A stretch of DNA of 64,000 bases from the NCBI RefSeq assembly GCF_001650725.1, contig NZ_LXVX01000012.1, positions 124,001 through 188,000 of the forward strand. The letters run 5' to 3'. Position 1 is the stretch's first letter. Each line of letters opens with the position of its first letter. Made by a program: the position numbers and the translations under genes. The notes beneath the pieces were generated by a model, which had not been told where the DNA came from, searched no databases, and worked only from the letters and a program-made list of their open reading frames with translations. This stretch comes from Sphingobium sp. TCM1. GTDB taxonomy: Bacteria; Pseudomonadota; Alphaproteobacteria; Sphingomonadales; Sphingomonadaceae. Of this stretch, positions 1 through 9,392 are shown piece after piece.

Positions 1-1090
1 GCCGCTCGGTCGACTCCACGCCCATCGCGCGACGATCGAGGCGGGCAGCGTCAAGATCGGCGACACCGTCCACCTGGTCGTGGATGTGGAGCGTCGCGAT
101 CGCGTCCGCGCCAATCACAGCGCCACCCATCTGATGCACGCCGCTCTCCGCAAGGAACTGGGCGCGCATGTCACGCAGAAGGGCAGCCTGGTCGCGCCCG
201 ATCGCCTGCGCTTCGACTTCTCGCACCCCGAAGCCCTCACCCCGGCGCAGATCGCCGCGATCGAGGCCGATGTGAACGCGCAAATTCGTCACAATGAAGA
301 GGTCACGACCCGCCTCATGACGCCCGATGACGCCATCGCGGCCGGCGCCATGGCGCTGTTCGGCGAGAAATATGGCGACGAGGTCCGCGTCCTGTCCATG
401 GGGCGTCCGGGCGTTGGGGGCGACGAACAAAGCTATTCGGTCGAACTGTGCGGCGGCACCCATGTCCGCGCGACCGGGGACATCGCCCTGTTCAAGATCG
501 TCTCGGAAAGCGCCGTCTCCTCGGGCGTCCGCCGGATCGAGGCACTGACCGGCGAGGCCGCGCGCCTGTGGCTGAGCGAGCGCGACGAGAAGCTGCGCCA
601 GACCGCTGCCGCGCTCAAGACCACGCCCGAAGACGTGCCCGCGCGCATCGCCGCGCTGGTCGAACAGAGCCGCAAGCTGGAACGCGACCTCGCCGACGCG
701 AAGAAGGCGCTGGCGCTCGGTGGCGGCGGGTCCGCCCAGGCGGCCGGTCCGGAGAAGGTCGGCAGCATCGACTTTCTCGGCCAGGTCATCGACGGGCTCG
801 ACCCCAAGGAACTGCGCGGCATCGTCGATCAGAACAAGGCGACGCTGGGCAGCGGCGTATCGGCCGTGCTCGCCGTGGTGGAAGGCCGCGCCACCATCGC
901 GGTGGGCGTGACCGACGACCTCAAGGGGCAGATCAGCGCCGTCGATCTCGTCCGCGCGGGCGTGGAAGCGCTGGGCGGGAAGGGCGGCGGCGGCCGCCCC
1001 GACATGGCGCAGGGGGGTGGCCCCGATGGCGACAAGGCGCAGGCTGCGCTCGACGCGGTCAAGGCTGCGCTCGCCAGCGTCCCGGCCTGA
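1..1090 (+). CDS. alaS: Alanine--tRNA ligase, C-terminal part (5' end outside window)
   Basis: This is the C-terminal part of alanyl-tRNA synthetase; the reading frame is open from base 2 and the catalytic domain lies upstream of the window. The second-additional (editing) domain is visible, with the zinc motif HSATH near the start and the CGGTH motif about 110 residues later, which together form the HxxxH...CxxxH site that clears mischarged Ser/Gly-tRNA(Ala). A coiled segment (LWLSERDEKLRQ onward) and the glycine-rich C-terminal DHHA1/C-Ala domain follow (GGKGGGGRPDMAQGGG). It ends with TGA at 1090 and is convergent with regA. It is a housekeeping gene and marks core chromosome. Confidence 0.97.
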   Translation, partial: PLGRLHAHRATIEAGSVKIGDTVHLVVDVERRDRVRANHSATHLMHAALRKELGAHVTQKGSLVAPDRLRFDFSHPEALTPAQIAAIEADVNAQIRHNEEVTTRLMTPDDAIAAGAMALFGEKYGDEVRVLSMGRPGVGGDEQSYSVELCGGTHVRATGDIALFKIVSESAVSSGVRRIEALTGEAARLWLSERDEKLRQTAAALKTTPEDVPARIAALVEQSRKLERDLADAKKALALGGGGSAQAAGPEKVGSIDFLGQVIDGLDPKELRGIVDQNKATLGSGVSAVLAVVEGRATIAVGVTDDLKGQISAVDLVRAGVEALGGKGGGGRPDMAQGGGPDGDKAQAALDAVKAALASVPA

Positions 1091-1145
1091 CGCCTGCATC
1101 CGCCTCTCCCTGCTTCGGCGGGGAGGCGGCTCCATGACGTGATCC

Positions 1146-1679
1146 TCAGCCGACCTGCCGCTTCGCCAGCTTGCGGGCCAGGGTGCGCCGGTGCATCCCC
1201 AGCCGCCGCGCGGCCTCGGAAATGTTGAAGTCGCTGTCCTTCAGCACTTCGTGGATATGTTCCCACTCCAGCGTCTTGATCGAAGTCGGGCGCGGCGCGA
1301 GCGGCGCGTCCGGATTCCCGCCCGACCGCGCGAATGCCGCCTCGATGTCGTCCGTGTTGGACGGCTTGGCCAGATAGTTGGTCGCACCCAGCTTGATGGC
1401 TTCCACCGCGGTCGCGATGCTGGCGAACCCGGTCAGCACGACGATCAGCATTGCGGGATCATGGGCGTGCAGCGCCTGCACGCAAGCCAGCCCGGATTGC
1501 GGCCCCAGCTTCAGGTCCACGACGGCAAATCCCGGCCGCTGCGTGGCGAGCAGGCGGTGGACCGCTTCCAGGCTGTCGGCCAGCAGCACTTCATAGCCGC
1601 GCCGCTCGAAGGAGCGCTTGAGCGTCTTGGCGAAAGCGTCGTCATCCTCGACGATCAACAACTGCCTTTCAGTCGCCAA
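1146..1679 (-). CDS. regA: RegA/ActR/PrrA-family response regulator
   Basis: A 177-residue response regulator with an N-terminal receiver domain (acidic pair in VEDDD, phospho-acceptor Asp in VVDLKLGP, conserved Thr in VLTGF and Lys in LAKPS) and a C-terminal Fis-type helix-turn-helix ending in MHRRTLARKLAKR. Size, domain order and this HTH sequence are those of RegA/ActR/PrrA, the global redox regulator of alphaproteobacteria. The start overlaps the last 11 bases of the kinase gene regB, so the pair is probably co-translated. It is the final gene of the chain that begins with cyoA. In the family, the regulator responds to phosphorylation by RegB and controls respiration and other redox functions. 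Confidence 0.93.
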   Translation of the reverse strand: MATERQLLIVEDDDAFAKTLKRSFERRGYEVLLADSLEAVHRLLATQRPGFAVVDLKLGPQSGLACVQALHAHDPAMLIVVLTGFASIATAVEAIKLGATNYLAKPSNTDDIEAAFARSGGNPDAPLAPRPTSIKTLEWEHIHEVLKDSDFNISEAARRLGMHRRTLARKLAKRQVG

Positions 1680-2994
1680 AGCCTGTCTCCTCCAGGGCCA
1701 GTGTCGCCAGCGGCAGGCGAAGCAGGATCATCGCGCCGCCTTCCGCGCCATTGCTGGCGTCGACCCTTCCGCCCAGCTTGCGCACCACATTGACCACCAG
1801 GAACAGGCCAAGCCCGCCGCCCTGCTTGCCCTTGCTCGACCGGTATGGCTTGCCGACATCGGCGAGCATGTCATCGCTGAAACCGGGGCCATTGTCGCGC
1901 ACGGCGATATGCAGCCACTGGCTGTCCCGGCTGACCATCATGTTGATATAGGTCGCGCCTGCCTCGCGCGCATTGTCGAGCAGGTTGGTCACGGCCTGGC
2001 GGATCACCGGATCGGCGACGATCCGGGGGTAATCATGGGGACCAAAGTCGCAACGCAGCGCCATGCCCGGATTGGCGCCGCGCCAGTCGCGCGCGATGAT
2101 GTCGATGAAGTCGCGGACATTGGTCACTTCCGGCGCCTCGCCGCGCGCCTCGCCGGCGGACATAAGGATGCCGCTCAATATCGCCTTGCAGCGCTTGACC
2201 GCCGTCTCCATCTCGCCGACCTCCTCCACCAGCGCGGGGTGGCGATTGATTTCGGGCATGTGCCGCCAATCCCCCAGCACGACGGCCAGTTGGGCGAGGG
2301 GCGTGCCCAATTCATGCGCGGCGCCCGACGCCAGCAATCCCATCCGCACGATATGCTCTTCCTCCGCCGCCTGCTGGCGCAGCCGCGCGAGATAGGCTTC
2401 ACGCACCTGGAGATTCTGGTTGATGCGGGTCATGAACAGGACCAGCAGCACCGCGATCATGGTGAAGCAGATCCAGGTGCCGACGATGTGGAGGTCGAAC
2501 AGCCGCCCCTCCAGCGCGTCGCTCAGGTTGAGCGGACGGTAGGCGAAGCCAAGGCCTGCCGCACAGAGCGACGACACGGTGACGATCCCCCAGGCGCTCC
2601 ACCGATGGAGCAGCATGGCCCCCAGCGCCACCTGCACCAGATAGAGCGACACGAATGGATTGGTCGCCCCGCCGCTCAGGTACAGCAGGGTCGTGAGCGC
2701 GATGACATCGAACAGCAGCGCCAGGAACAGCTCGGCATGGCTGATGTCGGTGCGGCCGCGCAGCACCATCAGGCTGCCCAGGTTCATGGCGATGGCGATG
2801 CAGGGAACCACTAGCATCGGCAGCAGCGGCAGGCGGATGCCCATGCCATGATGGACGATCAGGATGGTCGCGATCTGCCCGGCGATGGCGATCCAGCGAA
2901 GCTGGACGAGAAGCGCCATATTCTTGCGGCCGGCCGCGTCGGCGGGCCACTGGCTGGGCAACCAGCGCGCGCGGTTCGGCGCCTTGGCGCTCAT
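1669..2994 (-). CDS. regB: RegB/PrrB-family redox sensor histidine kinase
   Basis: A 441-residue membrane histidine kinase. About six hydrophobic segments fill residues 25-195, with the RegB hallmark GGATNPF near residue 110, the quinone-sensing motif. The H-box GAAHELGTPLAQL places the phosphorylated His near residue 227, and a Cys in VKRCKAIL 42 residues later matches the redox-active Cys of RegB. The ATPase domain shows N (NLLDNAREAG), DNGPGF and GGGLGL boxes. The start is taken at 2994 because ATGA overlaps the surf1 stop; the frame is open further upstream but that part runs out of frame across surf1. The known role is to phosphorylate RegA when the quinone pool or oxidase flux signals low oxygen. 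Confidence 0.93.
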   Translation of the reverse strand: MSAKAPNRARWLPSQWPADAAGRKNMALLVQLRWIAIAGQIATILIVHHGMGIRLPLLPMLVVPCIAIAMNLGSLMVLRGRTDISHAELFLALLFDVIALTTLLYLSGGATNPFVSLYLVQVALGAMLLHRWSAWGIVTVSSLCAAGLGFAYRPLNLSDALEGRLFDLHIVGTWICFTMIAVLLVLFMTRINQNLQVREAYLARLRQQAAEEEHIVRMGLLASGAAHELGTPLAQLAVVLGDWRHMPEINRHPALVEEVGEMETAVKRCKAILSGILMSAGEARGEAPEVTNVRDFIDIIARDWRGANPGMALRCDFGPHDYPRIVADPVIRQAVTNLLDNAREAGATYINMMVSRDSQWLHIAVRDNGPGFSDDMLADVGKPYRSSKGKQGGGLGLFLVVNVVRKLGGRVDASNGAEGGAMILLRLPLATLALEETGFGD

Positions 2995-3710
2995 CCCCGG
3001 CCGTCTTTTCCTGTCTGGCGCATGACGAGAATATAGGCGCCCAGGGTCATCGCCGCCAGTACGAACCAGGTGATCGCATATTGCAGATGATTGTTGGGGA
3101 AGGACACGACCGTCAGCCCGCCGACCGGGAAGCCGGCGGAGGAGGGGCGCGCTTCGGCATCGATGAAATAGTTGGCGACCGTGCCGATGTCCCGCGCCCG
3201 TGCGATGGCGTCCACATCCCTTGAATACCATCTGTCGGCAGCGGGATCATTGTCGCGCAGGAAGCCGCCGCCCGGCTCGGTCAGCCGCAGCAGTCCGGCG
3301 ATCCGCACGGTCCCTTGCGGACGGTCATAGGCCGTCTTGCGATCGGGTACGAAGCCGCGGTTGATGAGGATGATCGTGCCGTCCTGACGGCGCAGCGGGG
3401 TGAGCACCCAATAGCCGGCGCCCCGGACGGTGGAGGCCTGCGCCAACGCGGCCTTATCATGGAGGAAGACGCCGCTCGTGGCGACGCGCCGATATTCGTC
3501 GTCGCGACGCGCGCGGTCGGGCGCCGCTACGGGCGCGGCATGGATACGGGCGTCGACGCGGGCGATCAGGTCGCGCTTCCAGCCCAGACGCTGGACCTGC
3601 CAGGCGCCGAGCGCGCAGAAGCCGGAAAAAAGAAGGAGGGCGATCAGCGTCAGGCCGATCAGGAACGCCGGGGAGCGCCGGCGGCGCCCCCCGGTTTCCG
3701 CCGTTGTCAC
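2991..3710 (-). CDS. SURF1-family oxidase assembly protein
   Basis: A 239-residue SURF1-like inner-membrane protein with one N-terminal transmembrane helix (LIGLTLIALLLFSGFCALG), a periplasmic domain and a C-terminal helix (AITWFVLAAMTLGAYILVMRQ). The family motif GAWQVQRLGWK is present. SURF1 helps insert heme a into terminal oxidases, and Paracoccus is known to have a separate SURF1 for its quinol oxidase, which fits this position behind cyoABCD. The start is placed at GTG 3710 because GTGA overlaps the cyoD stop, and the stop overlaps the regB ATG in the same way. The longer ORF to 3788 would begin inside cyoD. Confidence 0.9.
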   Translation of the reverse strand: MTTAETGGRRRRSPAFLIGLTLIALLLFSGFCALGAWQVQRLGWKRDLIARVDARIHAAPVAAPDRARRDDEYRRVATSGVFLHDKAALAQASTVRGAGYWVLTPLRRQDGTIILINRGFVPDRKTAYDRPQGTVRIAGLLRLTEPGGGFLRDNDPAADRWYSRDVDAIARARDIGTVANYFIDAEARPSSAGFPVGGLTVVSFPNNHLQYAITWFVLAAMTLGAYILVMRQTGKDGRG

Positions 3711-4123
3711 GGCATCTCGCTCATATGCTGCATGGCGTTCATGTCGGCATGGGGCATCATGTTGGCGTTCAGATGATACATGACCCACATCGAACCCGAC
3801 AGGGTGATGACGACCAGCACGATGGTCAGCATCATGGCCATGAACGACCAGCCGCCTTCGACGCGGGTGTTCATGTGCAGGAAGTAGATCATGTGGACCA
3901 CCACCTGCACGGCGGCGAAGGCCATGATGATGAAGCCGGTCAGCTGCGGATTGCCGAGCGTGCCCGACATCACCAGCCAGAAGGGGATGGCGGTCAGGAT
4001 CACCGACAGGCCGAACCCGATCATGTAGCTGCCATAGCTGCCATGCGCGCCTTCATCATGATGCCCATGGGCGTGGTCGTCATGATGCCCGTGGCTTTCG
4101 TGGCTGTGGACGGCATCGCTCAT
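3707..4123 (-). CDS. cyoD: Cytochrome o ubiquinol oxidase subunit IV
   Basis: A 138-residue small subunit of the quinol oxidase with three transmembrane helices (from [17 protein letters not shown] onward) that match CyoD. It supports assembly of the copper-heme site in subunit I. The start at 4123 is set by an ATGA overlap with the cyoC stop. The N-terminal tail of roughly 30 residues is unusually histidine-rich ([20 protein letters not shown]), giving a protein longer than the ~110-residue E. coli subunit. The tail may bind a metal such as copper, but that is inference. Confidence 0.94.
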   Translation of the reverse strand: MSDAVHSHESHGHHDDHAHGHHDEGAHGSYGSYMIGFGLSVILTAIPFWLVMSGTLGNPQLTGFIIMAFAAVQVVVHMIYFLHMNTRVEGGWSFMAMMLTIVLVVITLSGSMWVMYHLNANMMPHADMNAMQHMSEMP

Positions 4124-4746
4124 CGCAGCATTCCCATCAGATAGACAAAGGTGAAGACGCCGATCCAGATGACGTCGAGGAAGTGCCAGAACATGCTGAG
4201 GCACATCAGGCGGCGCTTATTGGCGGGGATCAGGCCTTTTTTCGCGACCTGCACCATCAGCGTGATCAGCCAGATCGAACCGAAGGTGACGTGCAGGCCG
4301 TGGGTGCCGACCAGGGTGAAGAAGGCCGACAGGAAAGCCGAACGCCACGGGCCCGCACCCTCATGGATCAGGTGCGAGAATTCGTAGAGTTCGATGAACA
4401 GGAACGCTCCGCCGAACAGCAAGGTGACGAGCAGCCAGCCCTGGGTGGCGCTGACCCTGTTCTTTTCCATCGCCAGCATGGCGAAGCCGTAGGTGATCGA
4501 AGAGAAGAGCAGCATCGCGGTGTTGAGCGCGATGAGGTTCAGGTCGAACAGATCCTTCGGCCCCGGCCCGCCGGCGAAATTGCCGCCGAGCACGGCATAG
4601 GTGGCGAAGAGGATGGCGAAGATGAGGCAGTCGCTCATCAGGTACATCCAGAAGCCCAGCATGGTGCTGTGGCCTTCATGGAGGTGCGGTTCCTCGGGCA
4701 GATGATAGGCCCGAGGTTCCATGGTGGTCGCAGTTGCGCTGCTCAT
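4120..4746 (-). CDS. cyoC: Cytochrome o ubiquinol oxidase subunit III
   Basis: A 208-residue integral membrane subunit with five hydrophobic helices, typical of CyoC of the heme-copper quinol oxidases. Recognisable stretches are [18 protein letters not shown] in helix 1 and [14 protein letters not shown] in the middle. The start ATG at 4746 lies five bases after the cyoB stop; the longer ORF to 4896 reads into cyoB out of frame. The stop overlaps the cyoD start (ATGA). It has no redox centre of its own and stabilises subunit I. Confidence 0.95.
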   Translation of the reverse strand: MSSATATTMEPRAYHLPEEPHLHEGHSTMLGFWMYLMSDCLIFAILFATYAVLGGNFAGGPGPKDLFDLNLIALNTAMLLFSSITYGFAMLAMEKNRVSATQGWLLVTLLFGGAFLFIELYEFSHLIHEGAGPWRSAFLSAFFTLVGTHGLHVTFGSIWLITLMVQVAKKGLIPANKRRLMCLSMFWHFLDVIWIGVFTFVYLMGMLR

Positions 4747-4751
4747 GATGG

Positions 4752-6752
4752 TCAGACTCCCGCCGCGAGGATGCGCGTGCGCTCTTCCTCGGTGCGCGTG
4801 ACGACATCCGCCGGGATGTAGAAGTCGCGCTTGTAGTTGAAGGTGTGGCCGATGGCGACCGCGATCAGACCCAGGAAGCTGAGGCCGGCGAGCCACCAGA
4901 TATACCAGATCAGCGCGAAGCCGCAGACCGTGGCGAGGGCGGCCAGGATGACGCCGGCGCCGGTGCTGCTGGGCATGTGGATCGCCTGATAGCCGGTCAG
5001 CGGACGCTGATAGCCGTTCTTCTTCATGTCCGCCCAGCTGTCGGCGTCATAGACGACCGGCGTGAAGGCGAAATTATACTCCGGCGGGGGCGAGCTGGTC
5101 GCCCATTCCAGCGTGCGGCCATCCCAGGGATCGCCCTCCACCTTCAGCTCGTCGCGCTTCCAGATGGAGACGGCGAACTGCACCAGCATTGCACCGATGC
5201 CGGCCGCGACGATCGCGGCGCCGATCGCGGCGATGACGAACCAGATCTGCAAAGACGGATCGTCGAACACGCGCATCCGGCGGGTCACGCCCATCAGCCC
5301 CATGATGTAGAGCGGGGTGAAGGCCAGCCAGAAGCCGATGTTCCAGCACCAGAAGGACACATGGCCCCAGAACTGGTTGAGCTTGAAGCCGAACGCCTTG
5401 GGCCACCAGTAGTTGATCGCGGCGAACAGGCCGAACAGCACGCCGCCGATGATGACGTTGTGGAAGTGCGCGATCAGGAACAGCGAATTGTGCAGCACGA
5501 AGTCCGCAGGCGGCACCGCCAGCAGCACGCCGGTCATGCCGCCGACCGTGAAGGTCAGCATGAACGCCACCGTCCACATCATCGGCAGTTCGAAGCGGAC
5601 GCGGCCGCGATACATGGTGAACAGCCAGTTGAACAGCTTGGCGCCCGTCGGGATCGAGATGATCATCGTCGTGATGCCGAAGAAGCTGTTGACGCTGGCG
5701 CCCGATCCCATGGTGAAGAAGTGGTGCAGCCACACCAGGTAGGACAGCACCATGATGGTGCAGGTGGCGTAGACCATCGACGTGTAGCCGAACAGGCGCT
5801 TGCCGCAGAAGGTGGAGACGACTTCAGAGAAGACGCCGAACAGCGGCAGGATGAGGATATAGACTTCCGGGTGGCCCCAGATCCAGATCAGGTTCACGTA
5901 CATCATCGGGTTGCCGCCGAAGTCGTTCGTGAAGAAGTTGGTGCCGGCATAACGGTCGAGCGACAGCAGGACCAGCGTGGCGGTCAGGATCGGGAAGGAG
6001 GCGACGATCAGGACGTTCGCGCACAGCGAGGTCCAGGTGAAGACCGGCATCTTCATGAGCGACATGCCCGGCGCGCGCATCTTCACGATGGTCGCGATCA
6101 GGTTGATGCCCGACAATGTCGTGCCGACGCCTGCCACCTGCAACGCCCAGATATAATAATCGACACCCGTGGCCGGGCTGTAGTCGATCCCCGACAGCGG
6201 CGGATAGGCGAGCCAGCCGGTCTGGGCGAACTCGCCCAGGAACAGCGAAGCCATCACCAGCACCGCGCCGCCCGTCGTCATCCAGAAGGAAAAATTGTTG
6301 AGGAACGGGAAGCTGACGTCGCGCGCGCCGATCTGCAACGGGACGATATAGTTCATCAGGCCGGTGATGAACGGCATCGCCACGAAGAAGATCATGATCA
6401 CGCCATGGGCGGTGAACACCTGGTCATAATGGTGGGCGTTCAGATAGCCCTCCGACCCGCCAAAAGCCAAAGCCTGTTGCAGGCGCATCATGATGGCATC
6501 GGCAAAGCCGCGCAGGAACATGATGAGGCCCAGCACCATGTACATGATGCCGATCTTCTTGTGATCGACGCTGGTGAACCACTCCTTCCAGAGATAGCCC
6601 CAGAGCTTGAAATAGGTCAGCGCCGCGACCAGCGCCGCGCCGCCCAGCACCACCGCGCAGAATGTCGCGACGACGATGGGCTCATGCCATGGGAAGCTGT
6701 CCCATGTCAGACGACCGAAGATCATCTGTGCTGTTGTCATTGTGCCAGTCAT
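4752..6752 (-). CDS. cyoB: Cytochrome o ubiquinol oxidase subunit I
   Basis: The 666-residue catalytic subunit of the bo3-type quinol oxidase, which oxidises ubiquinol, reduces O2 to water and pumps protons. It carries the heme-copper signature: GHPEVY (Cu_B His and cross-linked Tyr), the His pair in WLHHFFTMG, and HFHNV for the two heme ligands. Length and the N-terminal extension with an extra helix match CyoB (663 residues in E. coli) rather than cytochrome c oxidase subunit I. Fourteen or more hydrophobic helices span the protein. It begins five bases after the cyoA stop; an internal ATG a few codons downstream (MTTAQM) is an alternative start. Confidence 0.97.
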   Translation of the reverse strand: MTGTMTTAQMIFGRLTWDSFPWHEPIVVATFCAVVLGGAALVAALTYFKLWGYLWKEWFTSVDHKKIGIMYMVLGLIMFLRGFADAIMMRLQQALAFGGSEGYLNAHHYDQVFTAHGVIMIFFVAMPFITGLMNYIVPLQIGARDVSFPFLNNFSFWMTTGGAVLVMASLFLGEFAQTGWLAYPPLSGIDYSPATGVDYYIWALQVAGVGTTLSGINLIATIVKMRAPGMSLMKMPVFTWTSLCANVLIVASFPILTATLVLLSLDRYAGTNFFTNDFGGNPMMYVNLIWIWGHPEVYILILPLFGVFSEVVSTFCGKRLFGYTSMVYATCTIMVLSYLVWLHHFFTMGSGASVNSFFGITTMIISIPTGAKLFNWLFTMYRGRVRFELPMMWTVAFMLTFTVGGMTGVLLAVPPADFVLHNSLFLIAHFHNVIIGGVLFGLFAAINYWWPKAFGFKLNQFWGHVSFWCWNIGFWLAFTPLYIMGLMGVTRRMRVFDDPSLQIWFVIAAIGAAIVAAGIGAMLVQFAVSIWKRDELKVEGDPWDGRTLEWATSSPPPEYNFAFTPVVYDADSWADMKKNGYQRPLTGYQAIHMPSSTGAGVILAALATVCGFALIWYIWWLAGLSFLGLIAVAIGHTFNYKRDFYIPADVVTRTEEERTRILAAGV

Positions 6753-6757
6753 GGGCC

Positions 6758-7873
6758 TTACCGATGCTGCGCGTGCGCGTCAGCGCCGCTGTGAGAGGAG
6801 TGATCGGCCGGAGCCTTTTCAGCGCCGGGCGCGTCGGGGGCGGTCTGCTTGCCTTCGTTGCGCTCCGTCTGGTCGATCACATGGCTGTTGGGGAAGTCAT
6901 ACTGGAGACCGTGCGTCTCCTTCGCCGCTTCCTTGCCCGCGCCGCCCATCTGGTCGATGTGCATCAGCTCGCTCATGCAGCGCTGGCCGGGCTTGGGGCA
7001 AAGGTTCACGACCGCGTCGAACAGCTTGGGATCGGCGGCGGTGAAATAGGCCACGGGCGCCTTTTCGCTGGGCTTGGCCAGGGTCAGATAGACGTTGCGG
7101 TCTAGCGCCGCGCCGCTGGCCTTCACCTTGGCGACCCAGGCGTCGAAACCGGCCTGATCCAGCGCCTTGTACCCGAAGCGCATGTGGGTGAAGCCCGCGC
7201 CCGAATAGTTGGCGGAAAAGCCGGTGCCGGACACCGCCTTGTTGGCGACGGCGTGCAGCTGCGTCTTCATGCCGGGCATGGCGTAGATCTGGCCGGCCAG
7301 TTCGGGGACGTAGAAGCTGTTCATGACGGTCGATGCCGTGATGTCGAAGCGGACCGGGACATTGGTCGGCAGCGCCAGCTCATTGACCGTCGCAACCCCC
7401 AGTTCCGGGTAGATGAACAGCCATTTCCAGTCGAGCGCGACGACCTGCACCGTCAGCGGCTTGACCTTCGGGTCGATCGCGGTCTTCGCGTCGATCCGGT
7501 CGAGCGGGCGATAGGGGTCCAGCTTGTGGGTGCTGACCCAGGTCAGCGCGCCCAGCGCGATGATGATCAGCAGCGGCGCCGACCAGATCAGCAGCTCCAG
7601 CTTGGTGCTATGATCCCAGTCCGGATCATAGTCCTTCTGGGTCGCCTCGTTCGTGGCGCGATAGCGCACCGCGAACCAGACGACCATCGCCATGACGGGG
7701 ACGACGATCAGCAGCATCAGCGCGGTCGAGATCAGGATCAGATCGCGCTGCTGCACTGCAATATCGCCCGACGGGTTCATCACGACCCAGTTGCAGCCCG
7801 CCAGCGGCGCCGCAAGGATCGGAGCGGACCAGCGCAGGAGCCTGATCCGGTGGGGGGAGGGAGCGGTAGACAT
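6758..7873 (-). CDS. cyoA: Cytochrome o ubiquinol oxidase subunit II (lipoprotein)
   Basis: A 371-residue subunit II with a lipoprotein signal peptide (cleavage before Cys in LAGCNW), two transmembrane helices ([40 protein letters not shown]) and a periplasmic cupredoxin-like domain without the CuA cysteine/histidine set, as expected for a quinol oxidase. The C-terminal tail contains the CyoA family segment ending in [19 protein letters not shown] sequence ([20 protein letters not shown]). It is the first gene of the cyoABCD-surf1-regBA chain, so the promoter should lie in the gap up to 8060. Confidence 0.96.
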   Translation of the reverse strand: MSTAPSPHRIRLLRWSAPILAAPLAGCNWVVMNPSGDIAVQQRDLILISTALMLLIVVPVMAMVVWFAVRYRATNEATQKDYDPDWDHSTKLELLIWSAPLLIIIALGALTWVSTHKLDPYRPLDRIDAKTAIDPKVKPLTVQVVALDWKWLFIYPELGVATVNELALPTNVPVRFDITASTVMNSFYVPELAGQIYAMPGMKTQLHAVANKAVSGTGFSANYSGAGFTHMRFGYKALDQAGFDAWVAKVKASGAALDRNVYLTLAKPSEKAPVAYFTAADPKLFDAVVNLCPKPGQRCMSELMHIDQMGGAGKEAAKETHGLQYDFPNSHVIDQTERNEGKQTAPDAPGAEKAPADHSSHSGADAHAQHR

Positions 7874-7930
7874 GGCGCGCGACTAGCGGGTCCGCACGGA
7901 GTCGGCCAGTGGGCAATTTGTCCAATTGTG

Positions 7931-7940
7931 TGCGGCCGCA
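7931..7940. promoter_or_regulatory. Palindrome TGCGGCCGCA in the cyoA/MFS divergent region
   Basis: A perfect 10-bp palindrome in the 187-bp gap between the divergent cyoA and MFS genes. TGCGGC is the half-site reported for PrrA/RegA-type regulators, and regA lies in the same transcription chain, so this is a candidate autoregulatory site. The half-sites touch each other with no spacer, which is not the usual arrangement, and GC-rich palindromes arise by chance. No clear sigma-70 promoter could be assigned. Confidence 0.25.
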
Positions 7941-8060
7941 AAAAATGTTCTGGGTGTGGGATACTGCTTAGACTCTGTGGGTTTTCTGTTATGTTGCCAT
8001 TCTCTGGCCGTCGGAAGACTTGAAACAGGCGCCGCCGGCCCAGCTAGGGAGCGGATGCTT

Positions 8061-9392
8061 ATGAGTTCTGGGGCCATTGCCTTCACCTCCACGCAACTTG
8101 AGGATGACGCGCGGAAGATCAACGCGCGCGACCATTCGATTGCGCCGGGGGATATCTCGATCGGGGTGATTATCGGTCGCACCTCCGAATTTTTCGATTT
8201 CTTCGTCTACGCCATCGCTTCGGTGATCGTGTTTCCCAGTTTGGTCTTTCCCTATGTGGATGCGCTGACCGGCACCCTTTATTCCTTCGCCATCTTCGCG
8301 GTGGCGTTCATCACCCGACCGATCGGCTCGCTGATCTTCATGGCCATCGACCGACGCTACGGCCGTGGCACCAAATTGACGATCGCCCTGTTCCTGCTGG
8401 GCGGATCGACCGCCTCGATCGCCTTCATGCCCGGCTATGCGACGATCGGCCATTATGCGGCCGTGGTGCTGCTCATCCTGCGCGCCGCGCAGGGGATCGC
8501 GCTCGGCGGCACTTGGGACGGCCTCGCATCGCTCCTTTCGCTCAACGCGCCGCAGCATCAGCGCGGCTGGTACGCGATGGTGCCGCAACTCGGCGCGCCG
8601 CTGGCGCTGCTGGTGGCGAGCGGACTGTTTGCCTTCTTCCTGCTCAACATGACGGAGGCGGACTTTCTCGACTGGGGCTGGCGCTATCCCTTCTTCGTCG
8701 CCTTTGCGATCAACGTCGTGGCGCTCTTCGCCCGTCTGCGGATCGTGGTCACGCATGAATTCGAACGGCTGTTCGAGCAGCGGGATCTGCAACCCTCGCC
8801 CGTCCTGCCCACGGTGAAGGCGGAAGGACGCAACATCATCATCGGCGCCTTCGCCCCGCTGGCCAGCTTCGCGCTGTTCCACATGGTGACGGTGTTCCCG
8901 CTCAGCTGGGTCGCGCTTTACACCGACCAGCCGCTCGAACGCTTCCTCATCATCGAAATGATCGGGGCGTCGGTCGGCCTGCTCGCCATCGTCGTGTCTG
9001 GCTTCATCGCGGACCAGATCGGCCGCCGTTCGCTCCTCGCATGGTCGGCGCTCGGCATCGCGATCTTCAGCGTCATGGCGCCGTTGCTGCTCAACGGTGG
9101 GGAACTGGGCGAGGTCGCCTTCATGATCCTCGGCTTCATGCTGCTTGGCCTCGCTTTCGGTCAGTCGTCGGGCGTGGTGGCGTCCAACTTCGCCACGGAG
9201 GCGCGCTACACCGGATCGGCGCTCACCTCCGATCTTGCCTGGCTGGTCGGCGCAGGCTTCGCCCCGCTGGTGGCGCTGCTGCTGTCGGTGAAGTTCGGCC
9301 TGGCCGCCTCGGGCATCTATCTTCTGTCTGGCGCGGTGGCGACGATGGTCGCGCTCTACGTCAACAAGGAGCTGGCCGGCCGCGACCGTTAA
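8061..9392 (+). CDS. MFS transporter, metabolite:H+ symporter (MHS) type
   Basis: A 443-residue twelve-helix major facilitator. The N-terminal IGRTSEFFDFFVYAIASVIVF segment and the RPIGSLIFMAIDRRYGRG loop match the MHS group (organic acid and osmolyte symporters such as ShiA, KgtP, ProP). The substrate cannot be read from sequence. The start at 8061 is chosen because AGGGAG lies nine bases upstream; ATG 8055 is too close, and the ORF that opens at 7926 would read through an untypical N-terminus. It is divergent from cyoA, and its TAA stop shares bases with the stop of the convergent glycosyltransferase (TTAA, 9389-9392). Confidence 0.85.
   Translation: MSSGAIAFTSTQLEDDARKINARDHSIAPGDISIGVIIGRTSEFFDFFVYAIASVIVFPSLVFPYVDALTGTLYSFAIFAVAFITRPIGSLIFMAIDRRYGRGTKLTIALFLLGGSTASIAFMPGYATIGHYAAVVLLILRAAQGIALGGTWDGLASLLSLNAPQHQRGWYAMVPQLGAPLALLVASGLFAFFLLNMTEADFLDWGWRYPFFVAFAINVVALFARLRIVVTHEFERLFEQRDLQPSPVLPTVKAEGRNIIIGAFAPLASFALFHMVTVFPLSWVALYTDQPLERFLIIEMIGASVGLLAIVVSGFIADQIGRRSLLAWSALGIAIFSVMAPLLLNGGELGEVAFMILGFMLLGLAFGQSSGVVASNFATEARYTGSALTSDLAWLVGAGFAPLVALLLSVKFGLAASGIYLLSGAVATMVALYVNKELAGRDR

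Noticed and set aside
4845..6794. A 649-codon plus-strand open frame opposite cyoB
   Set aside because: It is a mirror of a high-GC gene: very rich in His, Asp, Gln, Arg and Glu, with no recognisable domain or ribosome site, and cyoB on the other strand is certain.
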